From positions 1,364,001 through 1,428,000 of the forward strand of contig OZ251571.1 in assembly GCA_965243565.1 (NCBI GenBank): DNA of 64,000 nucleotides. The letters are read 5' to 3'. This DNA comes from CBDEVH01 sp965243565 (GTDB lineage Bacteria; Pseudomonadota; Gammaproteobacteria; Tethybacterales; Persebacteraceae). The notes under the pieces were generated by a model. The model had not been told where the DNA came from. It searched no databases and saw nothing but the letters and a program-made list of their open reading frames with translations. Positions 9,957 to 20,140 of the stretch are shown piece after piece; position 1 is the stretch's first letter, and every line of letters begins with the position of its first letter. The position numbers were made by a program, and so were the translations under genes.

Positions 9957-11331
9957 AATTAAAACCATTCATTTTATTGGCATCGGTGGTGTTGGTATGG
10001 CAGGGCTTGCCGAAGTACTGAATGAATTGGGTTATAAGGTCAGCGGTTCTGACATACACGAAAAGCCTATTAATACTCGCTTACGCAATCGACAAATCAA
10101 TGTTTCTATTGGGCACAGTGCCTCCAATGTTAACGATGTGGATTGTGTGGTTTATTCTGGGGCTGTGCCTGCCGATAATATAGAAAGATTACGAGCACTC
10201 GAACGCGGTATTCCGGTTATTCCTCGTGCCCAAATGTTGGGTGAATTGCTCCGCTTTAAAAAAGGCATTGCCATTACTGGCACGCATGGAAAAACCACAG
10301 TTTCTAGCATGGTCGCTTCTATTTTAGTAACAGCAAAGTTATCGCCAACATGCATTATTGGAGGGCGTTTTGGCTTGTCTAATGACAACAGTATTACCGG
10401 TAGCGGCGATTATGTCGTAGTTGAGGCGGATGAATCCGATGCCTCTTTTTTATATTTACAACCTATCATTGCTGTTATTACTAATATTGATAATGACCAT
10501 TTAGAGGCTTTTGAAGGCAGTATGGATGTACTATCGAATGTCTTTAAACAATTCTTAACCAACTTGCCGTTTTACGGCGTTGCCATATTGTGTGCCGATG
10601 ATGGCGGTAGCAATAAAATTTATAACGATATTAACACCATGCGTTGCGTACGCTATGGTTTTTCGGATGACGCCGATATTAAAGCCGAAAATATTCAGTT
10701 AGATGATGAATTAATGATCTTTGATTTAGTAACAAAAAATAGCAATCAACCTATGGCAGTACGAGCATTGGGTACACACAACGTACAAAATGCCCTCGCC
10801 GCTTGTGCCGTAGCAATGGAATTAGGCATAGACATTGACACCATTAAACAAGGATTAGAAAATTTTAGTGGGGTAGAAAGACGATTGCAATCATACGGCA
10901 ATGTGATTTTGGATAATAAAACCTATCTGCTCATTGACGACTACGCCCATCATCCCACCGAAATTACTGCCACTATCAAGGCATTGCGCAATAAATACCC
11001 AACCACGCGATTGGTATTGGTTTTTCAGCCACATCGCTATTCACGCACCATACAACTAATGCCAGCATTAACAAATAGTTTATCGGCAGCGGATGTACTT
11101 ATTTTAACCCCTGTTTATGCAGCAGGTGAAGCCACGCCTGATACCAATATTTTAGAACAATTATGTAGTGAGATTCCCTCACATGTTGAAAAACATCTTT
11201 GTAATAATTTAGACGATGTGCCTAATTTAATTAAATCCATTGGCTTGGACAACGATCTAATTATTACAATGGGCGCAGGTAGCATTGGTACCCTACCTGA
11301 AAAAATTTTAGAAATGGCAAAAAATGAATAA
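9946..11331 (+). CDS. murC: UDP-N-acetylmuramate:L-alanine ligase MurC
   Basis: Mur ligase of 461 residues that starts stem peptide synthesis by adding L-alanine to UDP-MurNAc. Features are the N-terminal HFIGIGGVGMAGLAEVL nucleotide fold, the ATP loop GTHGKTT at about 112-118, the VVEADESDASFL block and a C-terminal domain beginning at DDYAHHPTEI. The product feeds MurD, MurE and MurF encoded upstream. It overlaps both neighbours. Confidence 0.96.
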   Translation: MQHKIKTIHFIGIGGVGMAGLAEVLNELGYKVSGSDIHEKPINTRLRNRQINVSIGHSASNVNDVDCVVYSGAVPADNIERLRALERGIPVIPRAQMLGELLRFKKGIAITGTHGKTTVSSMVASILVTAKLSPTCIIGGRFGLSNDNSITGSGDYVVVEADESDASFLYLQPIIAVITNIDNDHLEAFEGSMDVLSNVFKQFLTNLPFYGVAILCADDGGSNKIYNDINTMRCVRYGFSDDADIKAENIQLDDELMIFDLVTKNSNQPMAVRALGTHNVQNALAACAVAMELGIDIDTIKQGLENFSGVERRLQSYGNVILDNKTYLLIDDYAHHPTEITATIKALRNKYPTTRLVLVFQPHRYSRTIQLMPALTNSLSAADVLILTPVYAAGEATPDTNILEQLCSEIPSHVEKHLCNNLDDVPNLIKSIGLDNDLIITMGAGSIGTLPEKILEMAKNE

Positions 11332-12220
11332 TTCTTTGTCCATTCACTCATCACCGCTGTGGAAAGAAAACTTTTCAATGAAACGTATTAGCTCGTGGCG
11401 AGTTGGTGGTAAGGTGCGGGCTTTATATTCACCAAAAAATATAAATGATTTAATAGAGTCACTGCCTACTCTATTAAAACAAGCCGTTTTATGGGTTGGT
11501 TATGGCAGTAATTTAATGGTGAGAGATGGGGGCTTTAACGGCATTGCCGTACATACCACGCAACTTACCGACATCTATGTAGAAGATGATATTGTTTATG
11601 CGAGTGCGGGGATTGGCTGCCCTAAATTTGCTAAATTTTGTGCGAATCATGGTTTAGAAGATTCCTCTTTTTTAAGCGGGATTCCCGGCACAATTGGTGG
11701 TGCGTTGGCAATGAACGCAGGTTGTCACGGTTCTGAAATATGGGATTTTATCCAATCTGTTGATGTACTAACGCCATCTGGTATTGAGCGACAAACACCT
11801 CATTTCTTTAATATTGCTTATCGTCATGTAGAAGCAAAAAATAAAAATACGTCTCCTTGCTATTTTATTGGTGCATTGTTTTCTTTTAAACAAGGCACTG
11901 TAAGCAATGCCAAACAAAAAATAACAGATTTACTCAAGGCACGCAGTCAAACACAACCGATTGGCAACCCCACCAGCGGTTCTGTTTTTTGCAACCCACC
12001 AAATGATTATGCAGGGCGGTTAATAGAAGAATGTGGACTTAAAAATACGGCGGTAGGTGATGCGGTGGTTTCAAACAAACACGCCAATTTTATAATCAAT
12101 AACGGCAATGCCAGTGCAACAGATATAGAAAATTTGATAGTACTGATTCAAAACCGAGTGCAAGCACAGACCAACATATTGTTAAAACCAGAAGTTAAAA
12201 TTGTAGGAACACCATTATGA
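11324..12220 (+). CDS. murB: UDP-N-acetylenolpyruvoylglucosamine reductase MurB
   Basis: FAD-dependent reductase of 298 residues that makes UDP-MurNAc from the MurA product using NADPH. The FAD-binding core shows VGYGSNLMVRDGGF and LSGIPGTIGGALAMNAGCHG. The catalytic serine region is TSGSVFCNPP, and the C-terminus has NKHANFIINNGNA. The compact length fits the shorter (type II) MurB class. Having murB between murC and ddl is common outside the enterics. MurA, its partner, is encoded at 36.6 kb. Confidence 0.95.
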   Translation: MNNSLSIHSSPLWKENFSMKRISSWRVGGKVRALYSPKNINDLIESLPTLLKQAVLWVGYGSNLMVRDGGFNGIAVHTTQLTDIYVEDDIVYASAGIGCPKFAKFCANHGLEDSSFLSGIPGTIGGALAMNAGCHGSEIWDFIQSVDVLTPSGIERQTPHFFNIAYRHVEAKNKNTSPCYFIGALFSFKQGTVSNAKQKITDLLKARSQTQPIGNPTSGSVFCNPPNDYAGRLIEECGLKNTAVGDAVVSNKHANFIINNGNASATDIENLIVLIQNRVQAQTNILLKPEVKIVGTPL

Positions 12221-13125
12221 AAGTTGTATTGTTAATGGGCGGACATTCTGCCGAACGCGATGTCTCTTTGATGAGTGGTAAGCAAATAAATGTAGCACTG
12301 ACTAATTTGAAGCATGATGTTACAGTTATCGATCCCAAACTACAGCCCGATTGGATTGCTCAATTGGCTACTCAACAACCTGACCTTGCCTTTAATATTT
12401 TACACGGCGGTGCAGGCGAAAATGGCGAAGTGCGCGCTGTTCTCAACGCTTTGGATATCGTAAGCACCGGTAGTGATGTATTGGGTTGCGGGGTTGCGAT
12501 GTACAAACCACTGACCAAAACAATATGGCGTGAATTGGGGATTCCTACAGCTAACTGGCGAATTGCCAAGCACGCGACTGATGCCCAACATATTTTAAAC
12601 GAATTAGCACTACCGCTTTTTGTGAAGCCCGCGTCAGGTGGTTCAAGCACTCATAGCAGCAAAGTGATTCATGCAGACACATTACCCACTGCCATTGAAA
12701 AAGCAGCGAGTGAAACTGGCACGGCATTAATCGAATCACTTATTGTCGGCGACGAATACACTTTATCGATTTTAAATAATAAACCTTTACCAATTATAAA
12801 GATTGAAGCACAAAATGAATTTTATGATTACCATGCAAAATATATTGCCAAGAATACTGACTTTAAATGCCCTTGTGGTTTGCCCGCTGAACAAGAAGCC
12901 AGTTTAACCAAACAAGGATTACAGGCATTTTTGGCGGTGCAATGCAGCGAATGGGGACGAGTAGATTTTATTTTAAGCAATGATAATAAGCCTTATTTTT
13001 TGGAAGTTAATACTTTGCCCGGCATGACATCCCACAGCTTGGTACCAATGGCTGCCAATACCATTGGTGTTAATTTTGACCAATTGGTTCAATCGATTAT
13101 GGAAACAGCATTATGCAAAAAATAA
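12217..13125 (+). CDS. ddl: D-alanine:D-alanine ligase
   Basis: ATP-grasp ligase of 302 residues that forms the D-Ala-D-Ala dipeptide used by MurF. N-terminal MGGHSAERDVSLMSG, central FVKPASGGSS and C-terminal FLEVNTLPGMTSHSLVP segments are diagnostic. The length matches DdlB-type enzymes. It overlaps murB by 4 and ftsQ by 13 bases, so it is translated as part of the cluster. Confidence 0.95.
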   Translation: MKVVLLMGGHSAERDVSLMSGKQINVALTNLKHDVTVIDPKLQPDWIAQLATQQPDLAFNILHGGAGENGEVRAVLNALDIVSTGSDVLGCGVAMYKPLTKTIWRELGIPTANWRIAKHATDAQHILNELALPLFVKPASGGSSTHSSKVIHADTLPTAIEKAASETGTALIESLIVGDEYTLSILNNKPLPIIKIEAQNEFYDYHAKYIAKNTDFKCPCGLPAEQEASLTKQGLQAFLAVQCSEWGRVDFILSNDNKPYFLEVNTLPGMTSHSLVPMAANTIGVNFDQLVQSIMETALCKK

Positions 13126-13808
13126 AAATCGCTACCCTTTTATCTAAACTACTGTTAATGAGTTCTATTGTATTTTTGGTGGGGGGAGCAATTCATTCCT
13201 ACCAAGCTCATTATTTTTTACTAAAAAAAGTTTCTATTAATGGGGGAGATTTGGTAATGCGTACTGCGGCTAAAGAGTTATTGGGCGAGTATATTAACCA
13301 ACCTTTATTGTCATTAAAATTAGAAGATCTTTCTCAACAATTAGAACTGCTACCGGGTATTGCCAATGCAGAAATCGAACGCGCATTAAATAAGCATGAA
13401 TTAAAAATTGTTTTGCACAAGCATCAGCCATTGGCACAGTGGAAAGCAGGTGGCATGGTCGATGTGTTTGGTCAAATCTACTTTGGTCCTCATGAAACAA
13501 ACTTGCCTATTTTTAGCGCACCTAGCATTCGGGCAGTTGAAGTAACTGAATTTTATGATGATGCAATTAATGTTTTATCTAAAGACAGCATTGCACAGGT
13601 GGAATTGTCCAAGCAAGGAGAATGGCGATTGTTTTTAAACGATGGTATCGTGTTACGCTTAGGCAAAGAAAGACCACTTGGCAAATTACACGTTTATAAA
13701 GAAAATGCCACCGCATTAAAAAGACGATTTGCCGGTTTGCGCTCTATTGATTTGCGCTATGACAAAGGATTTTCAATTGTATATGATCAACAAGAAGAAC
13801 AAGGATGA
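13113..13808 (+). CDS. ftsQ: Cell division protein FtsQ
   Basis: Bitopic membrane protein of 231 residues. It has a short cytoplasmic N-terminus, a transmembrane helix (about 9-31), a POTRA domain (about 35-105, from FLLKKVSINGG) and a beta domain. FtsQ bridges early and late divisome proteins through FtsB and FtsL. The extracytoplasmic part is a little shorter than in E. coli (276). Sequence conservation is low; the POTRA pattern and its place between ddl and ftsA decide the call. Confidence 0.92.
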   Translation: MQKIKIATLLSKLLLMSSIVFLVGGAIHSYQAHYFLLKKVSINGGDLVMRTAAKELLGEYINQPLLSLKLEDLSQQLELLPGIANAEIERALNKHELKIVLHKHQPLAQWKAGGMVDVFGQIYFGPHETNLPIFSAPSIRAVEVTEFYDDAINVLSKDSIAQVELSKQGEWRLFLNDGIVLRLGKERPLGKLHVYKENATALKRRFAGLRSIDLRYDKGFSIVYDQQEEQG

Positions 13809-15016
13809 TTCAATCAAACAAAATTAAAAACGTATCACTACCCGCTGCTATAGACTTTGGCAATGACACCATTCGGGTATTGGTCGCCGACCACCTAGAA
13901 GATAACTCATTGGTACTAATGGGCATTGGCGAAGCACAATCGGCAGGGATGAAAGAAGGAAGAATTATCGATATTAAAAAGGCATCGGAAGCACTGATTG
14001 AAGCAATTAAAGAAGCCGAATTAATGTCCAATACCCATATCACCCGCGCATTGGTTAATATTAGCGGCAGTCATATTCTTGGAGAAAATATCGAAGAAGT
14101 CGTTAGTATTAGCGATAATAATGTAACGGTTTCTGATATTGACAATGTGCGGCGATTGGCTGGTTCAGCAGTTAGCCAACAAGAAAGAATTATTATTGCC
14201 ACCGTTGAACGTTCGTATACCATTGACAAACAAGAAGGCATAAAACAGCCACTGGGCATGGCAGGTAACCGACTAACCGCAAAATTACACCTGATAACTG
14301 CCAATCAGCAAGCATTGGAAAATATGGAAAAATGCATTAACAATGCCCATTTGGATATTGCGGGAGATTTTATTTTTTCGGGGTTAGCTACTTCATTGTC
14401 TGTTTTGTCAGAAGATGAACGAAATTTAGGTGTTTGTATTGTCGATATTGGCGCCGGCACTACCGAAGCCACTATTTTATTTGATGGCGTTATACAAGGC
14501 TCTAGGGTGTGGGATGTGGCAAGCAATGAAATTCATTATGACATTGCTTACATGCACCATACGTCGTTAAGCGATGCCGAGCGCATCAAAAAGCAAATGG
14601 GCTTGGTTGTTGCTGACGAAAACGAATTTATTTCGGTTACGAGTACTGGCGGGGGCAATCAACTCGATATTAATTGCAGTTTATTGCGCGACACGATGAT
14701 TCCTCGAGTGGAAGAAATTTTAGACGATGTCGGCACATTCATTGATTCCTTTGAAAAAAACGGCGCTAAAATTTCGGCAGGCATTGTCTTTGTCGGAAAT
14801 GGTTCATTGATTCCAGGATTACATGAAATAACAAAAAAACATTTGGGGATTAATAACCGCATTGGTTATCCTAATTATCGCGGTGAAAATCACGACCGTG
14901 TATCACAGCCCTGCTATACCATCAGCATTGGCGTACTAACAATGGCTTTATCTCATCAAATGCAACATAAAACGAGTTGGTTACAAAAAATAAAACAATA
15001 TTTTTCATCCGATTAA
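13805..15016 (+). CDS. ftsA: Cell division protein FtsA
   Basis: Actin-like ATPase of 403 residues that tethers FtsZ to the membrane. Visible landmarks are the phosphate-1 loop region AAIDFGNDTIRVLVA, the 1C domain containing RALVNISGSHILGENI, the second phosphate region VDIGAGTTEATILFDG and the adenosine-binding segment FVGNGSLIPGL. The C-terminal stretch SWLQKIKQYFSSD is the amphipathic membrane-targeting helix. It overlaps ftsQ by 4 bases and is followed by a 24-base gap holding an AAGGAG site for ftsZ. Confidence 0.96.
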   Translation: MIQSNKIKNVSLPAAIDFGNDTIRVLVADHLEDNSLVLMGIGEAQSAGMKEGRIIDIKKASEALIEAIKEAELMSNTHITRALVNISGSHILGENIEEVVSISDNNVTVSDIDNVRRLAGSAVSQQERIIIATVERSYTIDKQEGIKQPLGMAGNRLTAKLHLITANQQALENMEKCINNAHLDIAGDFIFSGLATSLSVLSEDERNLGVCIVDIGAGTTEATILFDGVIQGSRVWDVASNEIHYDIAYMHHTSLSDAERIKKQMGLVVADENEFISVTSTGGGNQLDINCSLLRDTMIPRVEEILDDVGTFIDSFEKNGAKISAGIVFVGNGSLIPGLHEITKKHLGINNRIGYPNYRGENHDRVSQPCYTISIGVLTMALSHQMQHKTSWLQKIKQYFSSD

Positions 15017-15040
15017 TAACAAAAAAAACAAGGAGCAGCT

Positions 15041-16177
15041 ATGGAAATTCAATTTGAAAACGAAGATCATCAAGCAAAAATAAAAGTTATCGGTGTTGGC
15101 GGTTGCGGCGGCAATTTGGTTCGCTACATGAATGACCGATCGATTTATAGCGTTCGCTATATGGCGATTAATACCGATGCACAGGCACTTAATGTTATGC
15201 CTGATGACATTGATTGCGTTCACATTGGCATACAAAACACGCGTGGCCTAGGGGCAGGTGCCAACCCTCAAAGAGGTGCCGAATCCGCTAATTTTGAAGC
15301 CAGTCGCATCCGCGATATTGTACAAGGGCTAGATATGATTTTTATAGCAGCAGGTATGGGCAAAGGTACGGGTACGGGAGCATCACCTGTCATTGCCAAA
15401 ATTGCACGCGAAGAAGGCGTACTTACCATTGCAGTGGTAACCATGCCTTTTAACTATGAAAGACGTAACGCTCGTGCCGAAGAAGGTCTTATTGAATTAG
15501 CCAAATACGCAGATTCGGTTATTGTTGTACCCAATGAAAAACTCATTGAAAATACCAATAGTAACCTCACCGCCAAAGCAGCGTTATCAGCCGCCAATGA
15601 AGTACTGTTTAACGCCGTGCGTGGTGTGTCGGATATAATTAATAAACCAGGCATGATGAATGTTGATTTTAACGATGTGCGCACCGCCATGCATGACAAA
15701 GGCAAAGCCGTTATTGGATCTTCTGTTTGTAGCGGACCTGACCGTGCTATCACAGCGGCTCAAACGGCGTTGCATAGTCCGTTAATTGAAAACATCGATT
15801 TATCACAAGCAGGCAATGTATTGGTTAATATTACAACCAATGAAGACTCGCTTATAATGGCAGAACTCCAACAAATTACCGACGAAATAGAAAATAATGT
15901 ACATGACTTTACAGGCGAAATATTTACAGGCATTGTTTTTGATGAAGACATTGATCCAGATGAAATTCGAGTAACGATTATTGTAACGGGAGTATCTGAT
16001 AGACACAAACCTCAACATACTATTTCACATTCGGATTCCAATAACAATACCGACAGCAATTTGAAAGACCCAAGCTTTGTTTCAGGACGTAAACTCCAAA
16101 ATTTTAACGACTGTTTAGACCAAAACGATGGCAACATCAAGAAAGTACCAACAGTATTACGACAGCAAATCAGCTAG
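15041..16177 (+). CDS. ftsZ: Cell division GTPase FtsZ
   Basis: Tubulin-like GTPase of 378 residues that forms the cytokinetic ring. The N-terminal VIGVGGCGGNLVRYM and the tubulin signature GMGKGTGTGAS (about 105-115) bind GTP. A polar linker (about 320-365, rich in N, S and D) leads to the C-terminal peptide KVPTVLRQQ, which binds FtsA and other partners. It has its own strong ribosome binding site, AAGGAG, in the 24-base gap after ftsA; most other genes in the cluster overlap instead, so ftsZ may be translated independently at a higher rate. Confidence 0.97.
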   Translation: MEIQFENEDHQAKIKVIGVGGCGGNLVRYMNDRSIYSVRYMAINTDAQALNVMPDDIDCVHIGIQNTRGLGAGANPQRGAESANFEASRIRDIVQGLDMIFIAAGMGKGTGTGASPVIAKIAREEGVLTIAVVTMPFNYERRNARAEEGLIELAKYADSVIVVPNEKLIENTNSNLTAKAALSAANEVLFNAVRGVSDIINKPGMMNVDFNDVRTAMHDKGKAVIGSSVCSGPDRAITAAQTALHSPLIENIDLSQAGNVLVNITTNEDSLIMAELQQITDEIENNVHDFTGEIFTGIVFDEDIDPDEIRVTIIVTGVSDRHKPQHTISHSDSNNNTDSNLKDPSFVSGRKLQNFNDCLDQNDGNIKKVPTVLRQQIS

Positions 16178-17055
16178 TGGAAAATCGGCGTACAAAATAC
16201 CAAAAAACACTGGCACAACCATGTTGGTTTACTGGTATTGCTTTGCACAATGGCGGCGAAGTCAATGTACGTTTGTTGCCTGCCGCTGAAAATACAGGAA
16301 TCGTATTTAAGCGTATTGATATAAATGCCACTATTCATACCAAACACCACTTAGTGTCAGAAACCTTGCTAGCAACCGTATTGGCCGAAGATGGCAACAG
16401 CGTTTGTATGGTTGAGCATTTGTTATCAGCAATAGCAGCCGTGGGCATTGATAATTTAACGGTGGAATTAGACGGTATGGAAATGCCTATTTTAGATGGC
16501 AGTTCTATTGCTTGGATAGTGCTAATTGATTCCATTGGTTTGACTGAACAAAAAGCAGTAAAAAAATATATTCGTGTACAAAAAGCAATCGAAATCAAAC
16601 AAAACGAGCGTAGCGTCTCTTTACTTCCTACCAATAATAATTTTCCTTGTTTTAATGTAAGTATTGATTACCCTCATAGTGTTGTTAACAAAACAGGATT
16701 AAATTATCAGTTTGAACTATCGTACGAATCCTATAAAGAAGAAATAAGCCGAGCACGTACTTTTTGTTATGTAAGCGATGTTGCATGGATGCAACGCAAC
16801 AACCGCGCATTAGGGGGAAGCTTACAAAACGCCATCGTCTATGACGACAATAAAGTTATTAATGACGATGGATTGCGTTATCACAACGAATTCGTTCGTC
16901 ATAAAATTCTTGATGCCATTGGTGACTGTTATATTGAAGGGCATCTAATACTTGGCAACTATGTAGGGATTCGCCCCGGGCACGATTTAAACAACCAATT
17001 AATGTGTGCTTTATTTTCTGATCCAAACAATTGGACATGGGAATCTGCACAATAA
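16177..17055 (+). CDS. lpxC: UDP-3-O-acyl-N-acetylglucosamine deacetylase LpxC
   Basis: Zinc deacetylase of 292 residues catalysing the committed step of lipid A synthesis. Zinc ligands match His81 (CMVEHLLSA), His242 and Asp246 (HKILDAIGD), with the catalytic His256 downstream. It starts with GTG at 16177, sharing a base with the ftsZ stop. It is slightly shorter than E. coli LpxC (305). It closes the cluster and shows that the organism makes lipopolysaccharide, consistent with lpxD and bamA later in the window. Confidence 0.96.
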   Translation: MENRRTKYQKTLAQPCWFTGIALHNGGEVNVRLLPAAENTGIVFKRIDINATIHTKHHLVSETLLATVLAEDGNSVCMVEHLLSAIAAVGIDNLTVELDGMEMPILDGSSIAWIVLIDSIGLTEQKAVKKYIRVQKAIEIKQNERSVSLLPTNNNFPCFNVSIDYPHSVVNKTGLNYQFELSYESYKEEISRARTFCYVSDVAWMQRNNRALGGSLQNAIVYDDNKVINDDGLRYHNEFVRHKILDAIGDCYIEGHLILGNYVGIRPGHDLNNQLMCALFSDPNNWTWESAQ

Positions 17056-17178
17056 TGTCTAACTCTATTTTTACAAAAACAATCATTTACCAAATAGTGT
17101 CATTGTAAAAGAAGATTTCTTCCCTCCTTACAAAGTAAGTTCGTAAGCGAATGCCAAGCCAACAAGGCGACAATAATA

Positions 17179-18465
17179 TTATTTTTGGGCTATTTGAGCA
17201 AAAGCGTCTTTGGCAATGGCGATGGTGTCGTCAATAATATCAGAGGTATGTGCCAAACCAATAAAACCTGCCTCAAAAGCAGAGGGTGCCAGATAAACAC
17301 CGCGCGAAAGCATCGCATTAAAAAATTGTTTAAACTGTTCACCATCGCTTAGTTTAACCTCAGCAAACGACGTTGGCACGTTGTTGCAAAAATAAAAACC
17401 AAACATACCACCAATGGATTGTGCGCAAAATTCAACCCCTGTTTCTGCGGCGGCATTGCTAAGCCCCTCTGTTAAGCGATGCCCATTGGCATTTAATTGA
17501 TCAAAAAATTCATCACAAAGCACCAATGACAGCGTTGCCATACCGGCAGCCAATGCCACCGGATTGCCCGATAATGTGCCAGCTTGGTACACGCCTCCCA
17601 ATGGAGACAAGGTATTCATTATATCTTCACGTCCACCAAAAGCCGCTACTGCTAGCCCACCACCAATTACTTTGCCCAAACATGTTAAATCAGGGGTAAT
17701 ACCAAGCAAACCTTGTGCACATTGCTTGTCCACACGAAAACCCGACATGACTTCGTCAAAAATAAGAACTGCACCGTGTTCATCACAACACTGTCGCAAC
17801 TGTGTTAAAAACGCTTGGCTTGCACAAACCATATTCATATTACCAGCAATGGGCTCGATAATAACCGCAGCAATGGCATTGCCATGCTCATTAAAGCAAC
17901 GTAGCAACGCCTCGTCATCATTGTAAGGCAACACCAATGTATCAGCAACACCACCCGCAGTTACACCTGCCGATGTAGGAGAACCAAAGGTTAAAGCCCC
18001 TGAGCCTGCTGCCACCAACAACGCATCACTGTGTCCGTGATAACAACCTTCAAATTTTATTAGTAATGATCGTTTTGTATAGCCTCGTGCCAAACGAATG
18101 GCACTCATCGTCGCTTCGGTACCTGAATTAACAGCACGCACTTTATCCATGCTCGGCAATGCCGCACATAATCGGGCGGCAAATTCAACTTCTATTTCGG
18201 TTGTCGCACCAAAGCCTAATCCCCGCTCGGCAGCAGATTGCACGGCTGTAATAACTTGCGAGTGAGCATGTCCGGTAATAACAGCACCCCAAGAACAAAC
18301 ATAATCAATATATCGATGGTTATCAACACTATACAAATAGGCACCATCACCACTTTTAAAAAATACGGGATTCCCCCCCACCGCATTAAACGCCCGAACC
18401 GGTGAATTAACACCGCCCGGGATAAATTGCTTGGCTTTGGCTAATAATTGCTCTGATTTTTGCAC
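17179..18465 (-). CDS. hemL: Glutamate-1-semialdehyde 2,1-aminomutase HemL
   Basis: PLP enzyme of 428 residues that makes 5-aminolevulinate in the C5 route to haem. Typical segments are IPGGVNSPVRAF near the N-terminus, AVNSGTEATMSAIRLARG, FEGCYHGHSD, FDEVMSGFRV and LGKVIGGGLAV with the PLP lysine at about 263. The start is not ATG: GTG at 18465 gives the usual N-terminus, and TTG at 18468 is the alternative; neither has a strong ribosome binding site. It converges on lpxC across a 123-base gap with only short, unconvincing hairpins. Confidence 0.95.
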   Translation of the reverse strand: MQKSEQLLAKAKQFIPGGVNSPVRAFNAVGGNPVFFKSGDGAYLYSVDNHRYIDYVCSWGAVITGHAHSQVITAVQSAAERGLGFGATTEIEVEFAARLCAALPSMDKVRAVNSGTEATMSAIRLARGYTKRSLLIKFEGCYHGHSDALLVAAGSGALTFGSPTSAGVTAGGVADTLVLPYNDDEALLRCFNEHGNAIAAVIIEPIAGNMNMVCASQAFLTQLRQCCDEHGAVLIFDEVMSGFRVDKQCAQGLLGITPDLTCLGKVIGGGLAVAAFGGREDIMNTLSPLGGVYQAGTLSGNPVALAAGMATLSLVLCDEFFDQLNANGHRLTEGLSNAAAETGVEFCAQSIGGMFGFYFCNNVPTSFAEVKLSDGEQFKQFFNAMLSRGVYLAPSAFEAGFIGLAHTSDIIDDTIAIAKDAFAQIAQK

Positions 18466-18511
18466 CAAAAGACTGCTTTATTCATTCTAAATTATAGTTA
18501 AACAATGGACA

Positions 18512-19891
18512 TTATTTGCTTTTTTTAATCGAACGCTTTTTATACCCCAAATACATTTGGCGAGGACGGCCGATACGAAATTCAGCGTCTTCGTGTAATT
18601 CGTTCCATTGCGATACCCAACCGATTGTCCGACCAATAGCAAAGATCGCAGTAAACATAGAGGTTGGTATACCAATGGCACGCAATACGATTCCAGAATA
18701 AAAATCGACATTCGGATACAATTTACGCTTTACAAAATACTCATCACTTAGCGCAATTTTTTCAAGTTCCAGCGCAATTTTAAATAATTGATTATCTTGT
18801 AATTTAAGATGCTTTAATATCTTATGACAAATTTTATGCATCACACTGGCACGCGGATCAAAGCTTTTATAAACGCGATGACCAAAGCCCATTAGTCGAG
18901 GTCCTTCACCTGATTTAACTTTTTCGATATAAGCAGGAATGTTGTCAACAGTTCCTATCTGCTCTAGCATTTTTAGCACTGCTTCATTTGCCCCACCGTG
19001 TGCAGGTCCCCACAATGCAGAAATACCAGACGCCACACAAACAAATGGGTCGGCATTGGTCGAGCCAGTTAAACGCACTGCCGATGTTGATGCATTTTGT
19101 TCATGGTCGGCATGTAAGGTAAAAATAGCATCCAACGCATCTACCACAACTGGGTCGGGCTTATAAGCCTCGCAAGGTGTTGCAAACATCATATATAAAA
19201 AATTTTCAACAAAATTATATTTGTTGCGCGGATACATAAAGGGATGACCAATACTATACTTATACGACATCGCGGCGATGGTCGGTACCTTTGCAACCAA
19301 ACGCACAGCAGACCGCTCACGACTAGCAGAATCTTTTACATTAACCCAATCATGATAAAAAGCCGCCAACGCCCCTACCACTGAAATCATAATTGCCATT
19401 GGATGCGATGTGGAATCAAAACCATTAATAAATTTACCAACACGCTCATACACCATCGTGTGCTTGGTAATTAAATTACTATAATTTTTGTGTTGAGTGG
19501 CTGTTGGTAACTCACCATAATACAAAAGATAACACACCGACATATAATCTAATTTTCCGGTTAATGATTCGATAGGGTAACCACGATAAAGCAATTCACC
19601 CTTGTCACCATCAATAAAAGTAATGGTTGAAGAACAAGCCGCAGTCGCAATAAAACCGGGATCATAGGTAAATAAATCGACCTTTTTAAGGGGGGCTATA
19701 TTAATCACATCAGGCCCCAACGCACCTCTGTACATTGGCAATATAATCTCTTCACCACTGGGCAACGTGAGTTTGGCATCCCCTACATGTTTGGGGATTT
19801 GAGTATATTTTTTGGGTGGCACTACTTTGTTATTAGCCTTTTTTTTAGTCGCTGGCTTCGTTGTTTTTATGGGTGTCGTTTTTTTAGGCAT
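18512..19891 (-). CDS. gltA: Citrate synthase, with a lysine-rich N-terminal extension
   Basis: Type II citrate synthase of 459 residues, which condenses oxaloacetate and acetyl-CoA at the entry to the TCA cycle. Active-site segments are [32 protein letters not shown] and [15 protein letters not shown]. The first 28 or so residues are a basic Lys/Thr/Pro-rich extension before the conserved domain starts at about residue 38; this makes the protein about 30 residues longer than E. coli GltA. It lies 2 bases after sdhE and forms an operon with sdhB and sdhE. Confidence 0.95.
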   Translation of the reverse strand: MPKKTTPIKTTKPATKKKANNKVVPPKKYTQIPKHVGDAKLTLPSGEEIILPMYRGALGPDVINIAPLKKVDLFTYDPGFIATAACSSTITFIDGDKGELLYRGYPIESLTGKLDYMSVCYLLYYGELPTATQHKNYSNLITKHTMVYERVGKFINGFDSTSHPMAIMISVVGALAAFYHDWVNVKDSASRERSAVRLVAKVPTIAAMSYKYSIGHPFMYPRNKYNFVENFLYMMFATPCEAYKPDPVVVDALDAIFTLHADHEQNASTSAVRLTGSTNADPFVCVASGISALWGPAHGGANEAVLKMLEQIGTVDNIPAYIEKVKSGEGPRLMGFGHRVYKSFDPRASVMHKICHKILKHLKLQDNQLFKIALELEKIALSDEYFVKRKLYPNVDFYSGIVLRAIGIPTSMFTAIFAIGRTIGWVSQWNELHEDAEFRIGRPRQMYLGYKKRSIKKSK

Positions 19892-19893
19892 GT

Positions 19894-20136
19894 TTATTCT
19901 CCATTAACTATTTTTATGGCTAATTGATTATTAGCATTGGATTGTTGTTGTAAAAAATCCCACAATTGTGGGTCGTCCATTGCCAACCAATCCGCTAACG
20001 CTTTTAATTCATTCTGTGACATCTTACCACCATGCAACTGCCAAAAACGTTGTAAGGTTAAATCAAGCTCAAGCCATCCTCGCCGACTCTTCCAGCGTAA
20101 CGCTTTTTCAGTTGTTGTAATCGCCGCTTCTGTCAT
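19894..20136 (-). CDS. sdhE: FAD assembly factor SdhE
   Basis: Small protein of 80 residues that promotes covalent FAD attachment to the succinate dehydrogenase flavoprotein SdhA. The conserved RGxxE motif is present as RRGWLELD at about 18-25, followed by the typical helical bundle with [15 protein letters not shown]. It sits between sdhB and gltA with 4 and 2 base gaps, an arrangement known in several beta- and gamma-proteobacteria. Its client SdhA is not encoded in this window. Confidence 0.92.
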   Translation of the reverse strand: MTEAAITTTEKALRWKSRRGWLELDLTLQRFWQLHGGKMSQNELKALADWLAMDDPQLWDFLQQQSNANNQLAIKIVNGE

Positions 20137-20140
20137 TCAG

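Noticed and set aside
17056..17178. A terminator between convergent lpxC and hemL
   Set aside because: Only 4-5 bp hairpins such as GAAG-ATTT-CTTC and CTTAC-AAA-GTAAG are seen, with at best four A/T beside them; not enough to call.
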